NCBI RefSeq assembly: GCF_000564855.1
Contig: NZ_AYXG01000059.1
Span: forward strand, 1 to 43,932
Direction of reading: 5' to 3'
DNA: 43,932 nucleotides
DNA from: Actinokineospora spheciospongiae
GTDB lineage: Bacteria > Actinomycetota > Actinomycetes > Mycobacteriales > Pseudonocardiaceae
The notes below the pieces were generated by a model, which worked only from the letters and a program-made list of their open reading frames with translations, searched no databases and was not told the DNA's origin. Positions 43,872 through 43,932 of this stretch are shown here, one piece after another. The position numbers were made by a program, and so were the translations under genes. Each line of letters opens with the position of its first letter. Position 1 is the stretch's first letter.

Positions 43872-43932
43872 CCCCCGCAACCGCTGGCCCGGCTACGGAC
43901 ATGCCCGGGTGGGTGGATGTGTTTGGCCGGGG
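43872..43932 (-). repeat. Inverted copy of the 66-bp repeat of the left end
   Basis: Read on the reverse strand, this aligns over about 60 bp with the array at 1-330, closest to the unit near 191-260. Shared blocks include TCCACCCACCC and TCCGTAGCCGGGCC. Confidence 0.8.

Noticed and set aside
1-43932. Mobile element or prophage
   Set aside because: No transposase, integrase, phage structural gene or att-like tRNA end was seen; all genes share the same composition.
1-43932. tRNA or rRNA genes
   Set aside because: No cloverleaf-like sequence with a TTC-type T arm or any rRNA sequence was noticed by eye; a tRNA scan would settle it.

Overview
This window is high-G+C actinobacterial DNA. It most resembles Pseudonocardiales (the Actinokineospora/Saccharothrix/Amycolatopsis side); this placement is an inference. 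The evidence is the strong third-position GC bias, a division cluster that lacks ftsA but has sepF, yggT and wag31/divIVA, a translational ileS T-box, a SAM-IV riboswitch, a class F-like sortase, and many GTG starts that look leaderless. Both extreme ends of the window lie in the same intergenic repeat, in opposite orientation, so the window is probably one assembly contig that broke at repeats.

Layout. 1-587 is a gene-free repeat tract: about 4.5 tandem copies of a 66-bp unit, then a diverged pair 95 bp apart. Next is a reverse-strand lipoprotein class A beta-lactamase whose promoter carries a LexA/SOS-box match. From 1801 runs a tightly overlapped peptidoglycan/division operon, murE-murF-mraY-murD-ftsW-murG-murC-ftsQ, in which every junction overlaps by 1-4 nt. 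It lacks the usual upstream half (mraZ, rsmH, ftsL, ftsI). A DinB-fold gene follows, then ftsZ with its own promoter and terminator, then pgeF-yggS-sepF-yggT-wag31. Together these make lipid II (Mur enzymes, MraY, MurG), assemble the Z ring (FtsZ, SepF, FtsQ, FtsW) and organise polar growth (Wag31).

17.7-24.9 kb holds a membrane protein with an Ada-like putative zinc knuckle, an MFS exporter whose 3' end runs into the ileS T-box leader, ileS itself (eukaryote-like type) and a MecA_N-type penicillin-binding protein. 24.9-28.1 kb, reverse strand, is a three-gene surface operon: a GT-C-like membrane protein, a secreted DUF4397 protein with a C-terminal membrane anchor, and a sortase. 28.5-29.9 kb is an SRPBCC/TetR divergon with two tandem operators, followed by yggU. 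29.9-34.6 kb carries a cation/proton antiporter, a SAM-IV-controlled class V aminotransferase, lspA and an rluD-type pseudouridine synthase. 34.7-36.7 kb holds a small unknown protein, an unusual HTH/low-complexity/beta-domain protein, and a uridine-kinase-like protein without a Walker A lysine. 36.8-43.8 kb holds dnaE1, a cytochrome P450, a small membrane protein and bioA. The closing 60 bases are the inverted repeat copy.

I saw no tRNA, rRNA, CRISPR, transposase, integrase or phage gene. Nothing here is clearly a wholly new system. The items most worth following up are the SOS-box beta-lactamase, the twin-operator TetR divergon, the DUF4397/sortase/GT-C operon, the Ada-like membrane protein, the FUS-like FtsZ linker, and the MFS/T-box overlap.
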